In this document: piece after piece, positions 46,116 to 58,184 of the stretch
How positions within the stretch are numbered: the stretch's first letter is position 1
Layout of the letters: each line of letters begins with the position of its first letter
Source of the DNA: Bradyrhizobium quebecense
GTDB lineage: Bacteria > Pseudomonadota > Alphaproteobacteria > Rhizobiales > Xanthobacteraceae
Direction: 5' to 3'
NCBI RefSeq assembly: GCF_013373795.3
Contig: NZ_CP088022.1
Span: 6,448,001-6,512,000 of the forward strand
DNA length: 64,000 nucleotides
Notes under the pieces: generated by a model
What the model was told of the DNA's origin: nothing
Databases searched by the model: none
What the model saw: only the letters and a program-made list of their open reading frames with translations
Position numbers and translations under genes: made by a program

Positions 46116-46423
46116 GGCGCGGCCTCCTGATCGAGCCTTGATCAAAGAGACGCTTTGATGCGCGTTGGCGGCTCGCCCAACGCGCCCAGCAATATTGAAG
46201 CACAGAGCACTAACAAGTAATTGATTGGACGAGCCAATACCGACTTTGAGTAGTGGCCGGACCGTCGGCGGGCTTAGCGCGGGGTTACCAGGGAACCCAA
46301 AATCGCGAAAATAGTCCGGTCAACATGTCGGAGTGCCGGTCGCGGGCTCGTCCTCCGGATGCGCTAACGCTGAGCGCGCGGTTCCGGCTCATCCTCCTCA
46401 TCGATCACAAGGATTCCCCCGTC
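46116..46423. other. Intergenic region before the VOC gene
   Basis: 308 bp between two divergent genes. No further gene seen; presumably holds both promoters. GGTTACCAGGGAACC at 46284-46298 is a small hairpin of unknown meaning. Confidence 0.35.
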
Positions 46424-46858
46424 ATGACTTCGATCACGCCGTTCCTCTGGCTCGACAACAATGTCCGCGACGCCGTCGCCTTCTACAAATCGGTGTTTCC
46501 GAACGCGGAGATCGAGACCGTCAGCGATTTCATGGCGAGTTTCGAGCTCGAGGGGCAGCGGTTCTACGCGCTCAATGGCGGGCCGCAGCACAAGTTCAAC
46601 GAGGCGGTGTCGTTCTTCCTCAGCGTCGAGACCCAGGAGCAGGTGGATTACTTCTGGGAGAAGCTCACCGACGGCGGCCAGGAATCGCGCTGCGGTTGGC
46701 TCAAGGACCGCTTCGGCCTGTCCTGGCAGGTGATCCCGACGGCGCTGAGCCGCTATCTCGGCGATCCCGACCGCAAGGCGGCCGATCGCGCGATGCAGGC
46801 GATGCTGAAGATGCAGAAGATCATCATCGCCGATCTCGACAAGGCGTTCGCCGGCTGA
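46424..46858 (+). CDS. VOC (glyoxalase-fold) family protein, PhnB/3-demethylubiquinone-methyltransferase-like
   Basis: 144 residues from ATG 46424. Starts MTSITPFLWLDNNVRDAVAF and contains YKSVFPNAEIE, FFLSVETQEQVDYFWEKL and GWLKDRFGLSWQVIPTAL, the standard pattern of PhnB-like VOC proteins. Function unproven. Convergent with secA. Confidence 0.9.
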   Translation: MTSITPFLWLDNNVRDAVAFYKSVFPNAEIETVSDFMASFELEGQRFYALNGGPQHKFNEAVSFFLSVETQEQVDYFWEKLTDGGQESRCGWLKDRFGLSWQVIPTALSRYLGDPDRKAADRAMQAMLKMQKIIIADLDKAFAG

Positions 46859-46915
46859 CGGCGATGCAGCTTCGACGGCGGGCCAGGCGCCCGCCGCGTC
46901 AGGGCTTGCGACGGC

Positions 46916-49780
<2,865 letters not shown>

Positions 49781-50159
49781 GCGAAATTCCTGTTCTTCGG
49801 TCTCGAGTTCGGTCTTGGTTCAGTCTTGAATTTCAGTCTTGGAATACAGCCTGAGATAGCCCGTCGGATTGCCTATCAACTCACCGTGACGCGCTACGGT
49901 TCGAGCCCCGACCCGGGGCTCCTCCGCCAATTGAGTGGGAAACAGGCCATCCTGGGTTCAACGGCGAAAAACGCAGCAAAATAAGCGCTCTCACCGCCGA
50001 CACGGTCGGCCAGAGATATGGCCCGGTCGGGGGGTTGTCAACGCCGCCAAGATGTCAAGGAATTCATCATTTTGACAAGACTTTCGCGTTGCCAATGTAA
50101 CACGATTGGGCGAGTGTCCGCCCCGCTCGAGCTTCCCCCCTTTGAGACAAGGATTTTGC
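49781..50159. other. secA / ppiC divergent promoter region
   Basis: 379 bp without a gene. It contains the ppiC promoter candidate (50072-50101). A TTCGAGCCCC segment near 49911 resembles a tRNA T-loop but no tRNA can be folded around it. Confidence 0.5.
50072..50101 (+). promoter_or_regulatory. Candidate sigma-70 promoter for ppiC
   Basis: TTGACA at 50072-50077, an 18-bp spacer, then TGTAAC at 50096-50101, 58 bp before the start codon. Good -35, moderate -10. Confidence 0.4.
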
Positions 50160-51098
50160 ATGACCACCTCGCCTCCGGAAACCAAAACCGGCCTGCGCCT
50201 CGGCCTCGCCACCCTGGCCGCCACGGGCTGTCTTGTCGCAGTGCTGGCTGCCGGCCTCCCGGTCCGCGCCGCGGAATCCGACCCGGTGCTGGCGAAGGTG
50301 AACGGTTCCGAGATCCACGCCAGCGACGTGGCGCTCGCCGAGGAGGAACTCGGCCCGAGCCTGGCGCAGATGGACCCCGCGACCAAGAAGGACAACGTGC
50401 TGTCCTTCCTGATCGACATGAAGATCGTGTCCAAGGCCGCCGAGGACAAGAAGATCGAGAACAACGACGACTTCAAGAAGCGGCTCGCCTTCACCCGCAA
50501 CCGCCTGTTGATGGACAGCCTGCTTGCCAGCGAGGGCAAGGCCGCGACCACCGACGACGCCATGAAGAAGGTCTATGAAGAGGCCTCCAAGCAGATCACC
50601 GGCGAGCAGGAGGTGCGCGCCCGCCACATCCTGGTCGAGACTGAGAACGAGGCCAAGGCGATCAAGGCCGAGCTCGACAAGGGCGCGGACTTCGCCGAGC
50701 TCGCCAAGAAGAAGTCCAAGGATCCCGGCGCCTCCGACGGCGGCGACCTCGGCTTCTTCACCAAGGAGCAGATGGTGCCGGAATTCTCCGCGGTCGCCTT
50801 CACGCTCGAGCCGGGCAAGATCTCCGATCCGGTCAAGTCGCAGTTCGGCTGGCACATCATCAAGGTCGAGGAAAAGCGCAACCGCAAGGCGCCCGACTTC
50901 GAGCAGGTGAAGGCCCAGATCGAGACCTATGTGACCCGCAAGGCCCAGGCCGACTATGTCGCCAAGCTGCGCGAGGCCGCCAAGGTCGAGCGCCTGGACA
51001 AGCCGGCCGAGACGGCCAAGGACGCGACGGCGCCGGCGGATGCCGCCAAGGATGCACCGAAGCCCGCCGACAACAAGATGGCGCCGGCGAAGAAGTAA
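50160..51098 (+). CDS. Periplasmic parvulin-type peptidyl-prolyl isomerase
   Basis: 312 residues from ATG 50160, preceded by AAGGA. Signal peptide ends near LPVRAAES. A SurA-like N-terminal chaperone part (residues about 40-140) precedes the parvulin domain (about 150-250) with RARHILVETENEAKAI, DGGDLGFFTKEQMVPEF and FGWHIIKVEEKR. The C-terminal 40 residues are Ala/Lys/Pro-rich. Helps outer-membrane and periplasmic proteins fold; the adjacent secA is a usual neighbour. A good terminator follows. Confidence 0.93.
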   Translation: MTTSPPETKTGLRLGLATLAATGCLVAVLAAGLPVRAAESDPVLAKVNGSEIHASDVALAEEELGPSLAQMDPATKKDNVLSFLIDMKIVSKAAEDKKIENNDDFKKRLAFTRNRLLMDSLLASEGKAATTDDAMKKVYEEASKQITGEQEVRARHILVETENEAKAIKAELDKGADFAELAKKKSKDPGASDGGDLGFFTKEQMVPEFSAVAFTLEPGKISDPVKSQFGWHIIKVEEKRNRKAPDFEQVKAQIETYVTRKAQADYVAKLREAAKVERLDKPAETAKDATAPADAAKDAPKPADNKMAPAKK

Positions 51099-51128
51099 GC
51101 TTCGCTAAGCCAACAGCTTCAATGCGCG

Positions 51129-51151
51129 ATGGCCGGGCTCGTCCCGGCCAT
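51129..51151 (+). terminator. Rho-independent terminator after ppiC-like gene
   Basis: Perfect 9-bp stem ATGGCCGGG / CCCGGCCAT with CTCGT loop, followed by TTGCGTTTT, 31 bp after the stop codon. Confidence 0.75.
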
Positions 51152-51180
51152 TTGCGTTTTGAGGTGCGTTCGATTGATCG

Positions 51181-51298
51181 CGTCGTCCCGGCGCAGGCCG
51201 GGACCCATAATCCGCGGCGGAGCCCTTCTTGCCGCGGCAGCAGTTTCTTGAACAATTGATGACGGTGGTTATGGATCCAGCTTTCGCCGGGACGACGC
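51181..51298. repeat. Dispersed intergenic repeat, family C (copy 3)
   Basis: Arms CGTCGTCCCGGCGCAGGCCG and CTTTCGCCGGGACGACG, with GGTTATGG inside. Lies just before argJ. Related to 22009-22127 and 31220-31343. Confidence 0.7.
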
Positions 51299-51384
51299 CG
51301 CTGCGCGTTCGCACCCGAGCCCTCTCCCGCTTCAGCCGGCGAGATGTTATGCAGCGCTTCCCTCCCCGTAGCCGGAAGCCTTTC

Positions 51385-52626
51385 ATGTCCACCGCCGTCT
51401 CCCCCCTCGCCCCGCCCGACGTTCCCGAGATGCCCGTGATCGCGGGTGTGCGGCTTGCGACCGCTGCCGCCGGCATCCGCTACAAGGGCCGCACCGACGT
51501 GCTGCTCGCGCTGCTGGACAAGGGCACCACGGTGGCCGGTGTCTTCACCAAGTCGAAGTGCCCGTCGGCGCCGGTCGAATGGTGCCGCGCCAAGCTGAAG
51601 GGCGGGGCTGCGCGCGCGCTGGTGGTCAATTCCGGCAACGCCAACGCCTTCACCGGCAAGACCGGCAAGGCGTCCACCGCGCTGACCGCGCAGATCGCGG
51701 CGAAGGCGGTGGGCTGTTCGACGGCGGACGTCTTCCTTGCCTCCACCGGCGTGATCGGCGAGCCGCTCGACGCCACCAAATTCGACGGCGTGCTGGCGCA
51801 GCTCGCGGAGACCGCGACCCCTGACCTCTGGATGGACGCGGCCAAGGCGATCATGACCACCGACACCTTCCCGAAGGTCGCCACCGCGACCGTCAAGCTC
51901 GGCAAGGCCAAGGTGACGATCAACGGCATGGCCAAGGGCGCCGGCATGATCATGCCCGACATGGCGACCATGCTGTCCTTCGTCTTCACCGACGCGCCGC
52001 TGTCGGCATCCGTGCTGCAATCCCTGCTCAAGGCCGGCGTCGAGGACACCTTCAATGCGCTGACCATCGACGGCGACACCTCGACCTCGGACACGCTGCT
52101 CGCGTTTGCGACCGGTGCTGCTGCAGCCAATGGCGCACCGAAGATTTCGCGCGCCAGCGACCCGCGCTTGAAGGCCTTCACCAAGGCGTTCCAGCAGATC
52201 CTCGCCAATCTGTCCGAACAGGTGGCACGCGACGGCGAAGGCGCGCGCAAGCTGGTCGAGGTCGTGGTCGAGGGCGCGACGACAAAGCCGTCGGCGCGCA
52301 AGATCGCAATGTCGATCGCCAATTCGCCGCTGGTGAAGACCGCGATCGCCGGCGAGGACGCCAATTGGGGGCGCGTGGTGATGGCGGTCGGCAAGGCCGG
52401 CGAGCCCGCCAACCGCGACAAGCTCTCGATCTCCTTCAACGGCATCCGCGTCGCCAAGAGCGGCGCGCGCGATCCGTCCTACAATGAGAAAGAGGTGTCG
52501 GAGGCGATGAAGGCGCCGAAGATCCAGATCAAGGTCGCGCTCGGCCTCGGCAAGGCGAGAGACCGGGTGCTGACCTGCGATCTCACCAAGGAATACGTCG
52601 CGATCAACGGCGATTACAGGTCGTAG
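51385..52626 (+). CDS. argJ: Bifunctional glutamate N-acetyltransferase / N-acetylglutamate synthase
   Basis: 413 residues from ATG 51385; the longer frame runs into the family C repeat. Recycles the acetyl group between N-acetylornithine and glutamate in arginine synthesis. The chain self-cleaves before a Thr nucleophile, here in [28 protein letters not shown] and [18 protein letters not shown] are the oxyanion and substrate regions. Confidence 0.97.
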   Translation: MSTAVSPLAPPDVPEMPVIAGVRLATAAAGIRYKGRTDVLLALLDKGTTVAGVFTKSKCPSAPVEWCRAKLKGGAARALVVNSGNANAFTGKTGKASTALTAQIAAKAVGCSTADVFLASTGVIGEPLDATKFDGVLAQLAETATPDLWMDAAKAIMTTDTFPKVATATVKLGKAKVTINGMAKGAGMIMPDMATMLSFVFTDAPLSASVLQSLLKAGVEDTFNALTIDGDTSTSDTLLAFATGAAAANGAPKISRASDPRLKAFTKAFQQILANLSEQVARDGEGARKLVEVVVEGATTKPSARKIAMSIANSPLVKTAIAGEDANWGRVVMAVGKAGEPANRDKLSISFNGIRVAKSGARDPSYNEKEVSEAMKAPKIQIKVALGLGKARDRVLTCDLTKEYVAINGDYRS

Positions 52627-52644
52627 CCGCTTTCCCAATCACCT

Positions 52645-52732
52645 CCGTCATTGCGAGGAGCGAAGCGACGAAGCAATCCATCCGTCCAAGCATACGGACA
52701 GATGGATTGCTTCGCTACGCTCGCAATGACGG
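52645..52732. repeat. Dispersed intergenic repeat, family A (copy 1)
   Basis: Long inverted repeat: CGTCATTGCGAGGAGCGAAG on the left, GCTTCGCTACGCTCGCAATG on the right. Immediately followed by a family B element. Second copy at 58668-58755. Confidence 0.75.
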
Positions 52733-52737
52733 TTATT

Positions 52738-52887
52738 CCCGTCATCCCCGCGCAACGGCTTCGCCGTTGTCGCTGGAGGAGCCGCGTAGCGGCGTCTCGA
52801 AGGATGCACGGCCGTGATGCCGCCGCGCGGAAAGAGCGGGGCCGTCGCCCTTCGAGGCTCGCTCCGCTCGCACCTCAGGGTGACGGA
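52738..52887. repeat. Dispersed intergenic repeat, family B (copy 2, inverted)
   Basis: Reverse-complement relative of 23757-23891; bounded by CCCGTCATCCCCGCGCAACG and GCACCTCAGGGTGACGG. Confidence 0.7.
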
Positions 52888-52904
52888 GAGAGAACGTTTT
52901 TTCG

Positions 52905-54254
52905 CTAGCTCGAGATCCGCGCGTCGGCGACTGCCTTCTTGAACAGCGCGTTCATCGCGTCCGCGATGCCTTGCGTCGGGCTGACCTCGAAATAGAAGCC
53001 CGGCGATGCACAGGTCTGCATGTTCTGCGCGATCTGGCTGTTCGGCGAGGGGCCGAACGGGCCCTGATTGAACGGATCGATCCAGGTCATGTACCAGTTG
53101 TTGGTCGGCAGCTGCAGATAGGTGGTGTAGAGCACCGCGATCTTGATGTTGCGCTTCTTGATCGCATCGCAGAGCGCCGGATTGATCGGCGACTGGCAGC
53201 GATTGCTGCCGGTGATCGGCTTCAGGCAGCTTGAATTCGGCTCGTCGGCGACCCCGTCAGATACGAAGAACAGGTATTTGAGCGGCGCCGACGACGTGCC
53301 CGCGCCCGGGTTTGCGATCGCATTGTTGATCTGGGGAAAAATCGCGGTGAACTGGCTGTCCTTGTCCGCGGTGTAGGCATCGTTGTTGCCGTAGACGCCC
53401 ATCAGATCGATGTTGCCGGCCGCCGACTTCGCGCTCGACAGGCTTGACGACAGCGAGAACAGACTTCGCAGTCCGTAGGTCGCTGAGGACGCGCCGAAGT
53501 CATAGATCGCCATGCGGAACTGGCTCGAATAGGTCTGGGTCGCCGCCGCGGTGTCCATCAATTGCTGGGTCGCGCTGCGAAGCACGTCGATCCGCGTCGT
53601 GACGCCAAGCGATTTCGCCAGATTGTAGTAGTTGTTGGGGTCGTTGTAGTCGTGGCAGGCGAAAGCGCATTGGTCGTTCGGCTTGAAGCTGTTGCCGGTG
53701 GTGGCCGTGACCAGCTTGGCGACGTCCGTCGGCGTGGCGCCGACCCCCATCGACGGCGAATTGTCGAGCAGCAGATAGAAATCGATATAGAGCGGCATGT
53801 TCGCGGTCGAGGTCGAGGTGCCCGACACCGACACCTTGCTCCGCCCCAGCACGCCGAGGAACATGGTCGGGACATCTGCGGTGAATTGGACCGTCGAGGT
53901 GATGGTGCCGCCGCTCTTGGTCATGGTCGGCGTCACGCTGGTCAGCGTGAAGCCGTTCTGGTTGAAGACGTTGCCGTTGAAGATCTTCCTCGCGTCGGCC
54001 TCGCCGGCCGAGATCTCGCCGTCCGAGGTCATGGCGCCGGCCGCGATGAAGCCGGGCGACGCCTTGGCGACCGATCCGACGCTCGCCGCGTCGGCAGCGG
54101 ATATCAGCTTGCTCCGGATCTGGTTGGCGCGGGAATAGTCGACCGCGCATCCGACCGCGATTAGGAGCGGCAGCAGGGCCAGGCCGAAGATCATCGCGAT
54201 GTTGCCGGAGCGATCGCGGCGGAAACGGCTGACGGTCCGGAGCAAGGTGCGCAT
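52905..54254 (-). CDS. TadE/TadG-like protein with von Willebrand factor A domain
   Basis: 449 residues. RFRRDRSGNIAMIFGLALLP is the TadE/TadG N-terminal motif with a single membrane helix. The vWA domain (about 165-440) has a MIDAS motif DNSPSMGVG near residue 162 and several Cys (CAFACHDY). TadG-like proteins belong to the envelope-anchored pilus/adhesion system, but no other tad gene is present, so this is an orphan copy, common in Bradyrhizobium. Confidence 0.88.
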   Translation of the reverse strand: MRTLLRTVSRFRRDRSGNIAMIFGLALLPLLIAVGCAVDYSRANQIRSKLISAADAASVGSVAKASPGFIAAGAMTSDGEISAGEADARKIFNGNVFNQNGFTLTSVTPTMTKSGGTITSTVQFTADVPTMFLGVLGRSKVSVSGTSTSTANMPLYIDFYLLLDNSPSMGVGATPTDVAKLVTATTGNSFKPNDQCAFACHDYNDPNNYYNLAKSLGVTTRIDVLRSATQQLMDTAAATQTYSSQFRMAIYDFGASSATYGLRSLFSLSSSLSSAKSAAGNIDLMGVYGNNDAYTADKDSQFTAIFPQINNAIANPGAGTSSAPLKYLFFVSDGVADEPNSSCLKPITGSNRCQSPINPALCDAIKKRNIKIAVLYTTYLQLPTNNWYMTWIDPFNQGPFGPSPNSQIAQNMQTCASPGFYFEVSPTQGIADAMNALFKKAVADARISS

Positions 54255-54429
54255 GGGTTATATCGGCAGAGAAAATGATGGGCTGATAAATCAGGACCTT
54301 CACTCTGCCGACCGCGCATTAAGGCCGGCTTATCGCGAATGCAGAAAAAGCGCAGGCACAAATCGTTTGGCTGACGGCGCGTTGCTGGTTAATGAAAGCT
54401 TGCAAGACCAGAAGGAACATTCGTGCTGC

Positions 54430-54840
54430 ATGGCTGACATTAAGCTGACCCTCGTCGTGGCCTGCGCGCTGGTCGACGCCGACAAGCGCGTGCTGCTGGC
54501 GCAGCGTCCCGAAGGCAAGGCGTTGGCGGGGCTTTGGGAATTCCCCGGCGGCAAGATCGAGCCCGGCGAGCGGCCGGAACAGACCCTGATCCGCGAGCTG
54601 CATGAAGAGATCGGCATCACCGTGAGCGAGCCGTGCCTTGCGCCGCTGACCTTCGCCAGCCATGCCTACGAGACCTTCCATTTGCTGATGCCGCTCTACA
54701 TCTGCCGGCGCTGGGAGGGCATGGCGGTGGCGCGCGAGGGCCAGAACCTGGCCTGGGTCCGCGCCAGCAAGCTGCGCGACTACCCGATGCCGCCGGCGGA
54801 CATTCCGCTACTGCCGCATCTGATCGATCTGCTGCTGTGA
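54430..54840 (+). CDS. mutT: MutT-type NUDIX hydrolase (8-oxo-dGTP diphosphatase)
   Basis: 136 residues from ATG 54430. The NUDIX box GGKIEPGERPEQTLIRELHE continues as EIG, exactly Gx5Ex7REUxEExGU. Removes 8-oxo-dGTP and so prevents A:T to C:G mutation. The last 19 codons are duplicated downstream at 55055-55111. Confidence 0.93.
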   Translation: MADIKLTLVVACALVDADKRVLLAQRPEGKALAGLWEFPGGKIEPGERPEQTLIRELHEEIGITVSEPCLAPLTFASHAYETFHLLMPLYICRRWEGMAVAREGQNLAWVRASKLRDYPMPPADIPLLPHLIDLLL

Positions 54841-55241
54841 TCTTAGCCTCCCCCGCTGGCGGGAGAGGCGGCTACCCAAAATATCGAAAACAACCCCATG
54901 CACAGTAGCCGGCGGCGGCCGGCGTTCGGCCAAGCGACTTGACGCGTCGGGCAACTCACAGGTATTTTCCAATATTCCGAAATCGCGCAAGCAGCCGCCG
55001 CCACGGGGGCGATCGCATTTGGCATCTGTGCGGACTTCTGCCACGGCCACAGTCCCGATGCGGCCCGCGGACATCCCGCTGCTGCCGCATCTGATGGATT
55101 TGCTGCTGTGATCTCTTCATCCTCCCCTGGAGGGGGAGGATCGATGCGCATGAAGCGCAGCGGAATGCGGATCGAGGTGGGGTGACGGTCTCTCAACACG
55201 GGCACTGTTCGAGTTGAGAGACCGTCACCCCACCTCGCCGC
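54841..55241. other. Intergenic region with mutT-tail duplicate and repeats
   Basis: 401 bp after mutT. It begins with a short CCCCGCTGGCGGG hairpin, then a stretch (54875-55050) containing AAAATATCGAAAACAACCCC, which I recall as a recurrent intergenic sequence in Bradyrhizobium; then the mutT-tail duplicate; then the family D palindrome. Confidence 0.5.
55055..55111 (+). repeat. Duplicate of the mutT 3' end
   Basis: 57 bp matching mutT 54784-54840 at 51 positions and ending with the same in-frame TGA. It still reads PMRPADIPLLPHLMDLLL. Four of the six differences are synonymous. Confidence 0.75.
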
Positions 55242-55287
55242 TCATTTCATTCGCGTCGATCCTCCCCCTTCAGGGGAGGATGAAGCC
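55116..55287. repeat. Family D long inverted repeat (copy 1)
   Basis: Left arm CTTCATCCTCCCCTGGAGGG, inner arms GGTGGGGTGACGGTCTCTCA and TGAGAGACCGTCACCCCACC, and right arm CCTTCAGGGGAGGATGAAG form one large hairpin. It overlaps the last codons of the methyltransferase gene. Confidence 0.75.
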
Positions 55288-56114
55288 TTCACCGCCGCTT
55301 CCAGACTCGCCTTCGCCGAGCCCGGCTTGAGCGGCTTCGGCTGGCTTTCGTGCGGGGCCCAGCCGGAGAGCCAGACGATGTCGAAGGTGGCGCGGATGCG
55401 GCCGTCGGGGTCGGCGAAACGTTCGGCATAGATCTGCGCCATGCGCAGCATGGTGGCGCGGCGGGTGGGGGTGTGACGGCGCTCGCGCAGCACATTGGTC
55501 GCGCCCATCCGCCTGAGATCGGCCATCAATGCGAACGCGCTGGCGTAGCGCACCACGACGCGGTCGACATCGGTCACCGGCAGCGCGAAGCCGGCCCGCT
55601 GCAACAGCGCGCCGATGTCGCGCAGATCGGCGAATGGCGCGACGCGCGGCGACACCCCGCCCTCGCACTCCGCCTCCGCCGCGGCAAAGCTTTGCCTGAG
55701 CTCGGTCAGCGTGTCGCCGCCGAGCATCGCCGCGAGCAGCAGCCCATCGCCCTTCAGCGCCCGGCGAAGTTGCGCCAGCACGCCCGGCAGATCGTTGACG
55801 AACTGGAAGGCGAGCGCGGAGACCACGAGATCGAGCGATTCCGGCAGCAGCCCGAGCGCTTCCGCCTCGCTAAAACCGATCGCATCGACCGCCGCGACAC
55901 GTCCGCGCAGGGCCTCCGTGATCCCATCACCCGGCGTCCAGACGTCGGCCGCGGAAGAAAAGCTGCGCGACACCGCCAGCAAGCGGTCGGCCATGTCCTC
56001 TGTGACCCGCTCGAGCAGGAACGTCGCCGCCCCCTCGCGCCGCGCGCGCGCCAGCCGCGCGCCAAGCAGTGCGCGATCGAACAGGATGGGGGCCGTGGCC
56101 GGGGTCGGTGCCAT
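55242..56114 (-). CDS. SAM-dependent methyltransferase (BioC / NDUFAF5-like)
   Basis: 290 residues. APILFDRALLGARLARARRE at the N-terminus, LVVSALAFQFVNDLPGVLAQ in the middle and MGATNVLRERRHTPTRR near 205 are typical of the alphaproteobacterial homologues of NDUFAF5, which modifies an Arg of a complex I subunit in mitochondria. The SAM-binding glycine motif is weak. The last ~14 residues (SSSPEGGGSTRMK) are encoded by the family D repeat, not by ancestral sequence. Divergent from comF. Confidence 0.85.
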   Translation of the reverse strand: MAPTPATAPILFDRALLGARLARARREGAATFLLERVTEDMADRLLAVSRSFSSAADVWTPGDGITEALRGRVAAVDAIGFSEAEALGLLPESLDLVVSALAFQFVNDLPGVLAQLRRALKGDGLLLAAMLGGDTLTELRQSFAAAEAECEGGVSPRVAPFADLRDIGALLQRAGFALPVTDVDRVVVRYASAFALMADLRRMGATNVLRERRHTPTRRATMLRMAQIYAERFADPDGRIRATFDIVWLSGWAPHESQPKPLKPGSAKASLEAAVKASSSPEGGGSTRMK

Positions 56115-56194
56115 CCGCGCTGGTTACGCCGGACCGCCGCAGCAGGCAATGCGCGCCTTGAGCCCGTGCGGCTCAAACGCTAGCCTCATCAGGC

Positions 56195-57004
56195 ATGGAC
56201 GCCGAAGCATCACCGACACGCTCCATTTCAGGTCACATCCAGCGTGCGCTCGGCACAGTCGGGGGCGCGTGGTTGCGCACCGCGCGGCTGGCGCTCGACA
56301 TCGCGCTGCCGACGCTGTGCGTGTCGTGCCGCGAGCCGGTCGATGGTGCCGGCGTCTGCGCGGTCTGCTGGGCCAAATTGTCGTTCATCGCGCCGCCGTT
56401 CTGCCCGCGGCTCGGGATTCCCTTTGTCTACGATCCCGGGCCGGAGCTGCTCTCGATGGAGGCGATCGCCAATCCGCCGGCCTACCAGCGCGCCCGCGCC
56501 GCGGTGCGCTATGACGACGTCGCGCGCACCTTGGTGCATGCATTGAAATATCAGGATCGCACCGATCTGGCGCCGACAATGGGCCGCTGGATGGCGCGGG
56601 CGGGGAAGGAATTGCTCCAAGGCGCCGACATGCTGGTGCCGGTTCCCCTGCATTGGCGGCGCGGCTGGAGCCGGCGCTACAACCAGTCCGGCGCGCTCGC
56701 CAAGGTGATCGCGCGCCAGAGCGGCGTCAAAATGGTGTCCGAGGCGCTGCGGCGCACCCGCGCCACCAAGCAGCAGATCGGGTTGTCGCGCAAGGACCGC
56801 GCCAGCAATGTGCAGGGCGCATTCGGGGTCGCCGATGAACGCAAGGCTGACATCCAGGGCCGCCGCGCGATCCTGGTCGACGACGTCCTGACCTCAGGCG
56901 CCACGGTGGATGCCTGCGCGCGGGCGCTGTTGCGCGCCAAAGCCGCGCAGGTCGACGTGCTGGTGTTTGCCCGGGTTGTCGATACCCACCGCGCTCCCAT
57001 ATAA
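56195..57004 (+). CDS. comF: ComF family phosphoribosyltransferase-like protein
   Basis: 269 residues. An N-terminal zinc-finger-like CVSCREPVDGAGVCAVCW is followed by a type I PRTase domain with VPVPLHWRRGWSRRYNQS and the PRPP loop ILVDDVLTSGAT. ComF/GntX proteins act in DNA uptake or recombination-related processes; the exact role here is unknown. Divergent from the methyltransferase, 29 bp before grxC. Confidence 0.93.
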   Translation: MDAEASPTRSISGHIQRALGTVGGAWLRTARLALDIALPTLCVSCREPVDGAGVCAVCWAKLSFIAPPFCPRLGIPFVYDPGPELLSMEAIANPPAYQRARAAVRYDDVARTLVHALKYQDRTDLAPTMGRWMARAGKELLQGADMLVPVPLHWRRGWSRRYNQSGALAKVIARQSGVKMVSEALRRTRATKQQIGLSRKDRASNVQGAFGVADERKADIQGRRAILVDDVLTSGATVDACARALLRAKAAQVDVLVFARVVDTHRAPI

Positions 57005-57033
57005 TCTGTCACTCAGGTTCAACCGAGCACACC

Positions 57034-57306
57034 ATGACCGCTGCCATCGAAATCTATACCCGCCCGGGCTGCGGTTATTGCACCGCGGCCAAATCGCTTT
57101 TGACGCGCAAGAACGCCGCGTTCACCGAATTGAGCGTTGCGAGCAACCCGGCCTATCGCGACGAGATGTACGACCGCGCCGGCGCCGGGTCGACGTTCCC
57201 GCAGATCTTCATCGACAAGACCCATGTCGGCGGCTGCGACGAGCTCTACGCGCTCGACCGCGAGGGCAAGCTCGACGGCCTGATCAGCAACGGAGGCGGC
57301 GCCTGA
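57034..57306 (+). CDS. grxC: Glutaredoxin 3
   Basis: 90 residues. Dithiol active site CGYC in RPGCGYCTAAKSLL, cis-Pro region GSTFPQIFIDKTHVGGCDEL. Reduces protein and small-molecule disulfides with glutathione. The stop overlaps the next start by one base (TGATG). Confidence 0.96.
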   Translation: MTAAIEIYTRPGCGYCTAAKSLLTRKNAAFTELSVASNPAYRDEMYDRAGAGSTFPQIFIDKTHVGGCDELYALDREGKLDGLISNGGGA

Positions 57307-58184
57307 TGAGCACGGACAACATTTTCACCGCCGCCATGGTGCAGATGCGCACCGGATTGCTGCCGGAGCCCAGCCTCGAGCAGGGCACGCAGCTGATCCG
57401 CGAAGCTGCGGCGCAGGGCGCCAAATACGTGCTGACCCCCGAAGTCAGCAACATGATGCAGCTGAACCGCAAGGCGCTGTTCGAGCACCTGGCCAGCGAA
57501 GAGGACGACAAGTCGCTGCAGGCCTATCGCGCACTGGCCGCCGAACTGAAGATCCATCTGCATATCGGCTCGCTGGCGCTGCGCTACTCGCCGGAGAAGG
57601 CGGTCAACCGCTCGTTCCTGATCGGGCCCGAGGGCAATGTGCTCGCGAGCTACGACAAGATCCATATGTTTGACATCGATCTGCCGGGCGGCGAGAGCTA
57701 TCGCGAATCGGCCAACTACCAGCCCGGCGAGACCGCCGTGATCTCCGACCTGCCCTGGGGCCGGATCGGGCTGACGATCTGCTACGACGTGCGCTTCCCG
57801 GCGCTGTATCGTGCGCTTGCCGAGGCCGGCGCGTCCTTCCTCACCGTCCCCTCCGCCTTCACCCGCAAGACCGGCGAAGCGCATTGGCACATGCTGCTGC
57901 GCGCCCGCGCCATCGAGACCGGCTGTTTCGTGTTCGCAGCGGCGCAGGCCGGCCTGCATGAGAACAAGCGCGAGACCTTCGGGCATTCGCTGATCATCGA
58001 CCCCTGGGGCGAGATCCTCGCCGAGGGCGGCGTCGAGCCCGGCGTGTTCCTGGCCGAGATCGATCCCGCCAAGGTCGAGACCGCGCGCAAGACCATCCCT
58101 TCACTTCAGCACGGCAGGCGTTTCGGCATCGCCGACCCCAAGGCCGGCCCGGAGCATCTGCACCTCGTCCGGGGTTCGGCATGA
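57306..58184 (+). CDS. Carbon-nitrogen hydrolase (nitrilase superfamily, Nit1-like)
   Basis: 292 residues. Catalytic triad Glu in YVLTPEVSN, Lys in SYDKIHMFDIDLPGGESYRE and Cys in LTICYDVRFPALYR. The IHMFDIDLPGG and HMLLRARAIETGCFV stretches are those of Nit1 proteins, which deaminate the by-product deaminated glutathione; the preceding glutaredoxin gene agrees with a glutathione link. The ATG overlaps grxC, and the stop overlaps the next ATG. Confidence 0.93.
   Translation: MSTDNIFTAAMVQMRTGLLPEPSLEQGTQLIREAAAQGAKYVLTPEVSNMMQLNRKALFEHLASEEDDKSLQAYRALAAELKIHLHIGSLALRYSPEKAVNRSFLIGPEGNVLASYDKIHMFDIDLPGGESYRESANYQPGETAVISDLPWGRIGLTICYDVRFPALYRALAEAGASFLTVPSAFTRKTGEAHWHMLLRARAIETGCFVFAAAQAGLHENKRETFGHSLIIDPWGEILAEGGVEPGVFLAEIDPAKVETARKTIPSLQHGRRFGIADPKAGPEHLHLVRGSA

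Noticed and set aside
49890..49940. tRNA-like T-loop (GGTTCGAGCCCC)
   Set aside because: No acceptor, D or anticodon stem can be paired around it, and the flanking stem of the loop itself is only 3 bp.
52645..52887. CRISPR-like repeat array
   Set aside because: Two different palindromic families side by side, each a single copy; no regular repeat-spacer pattern and no cas gene.
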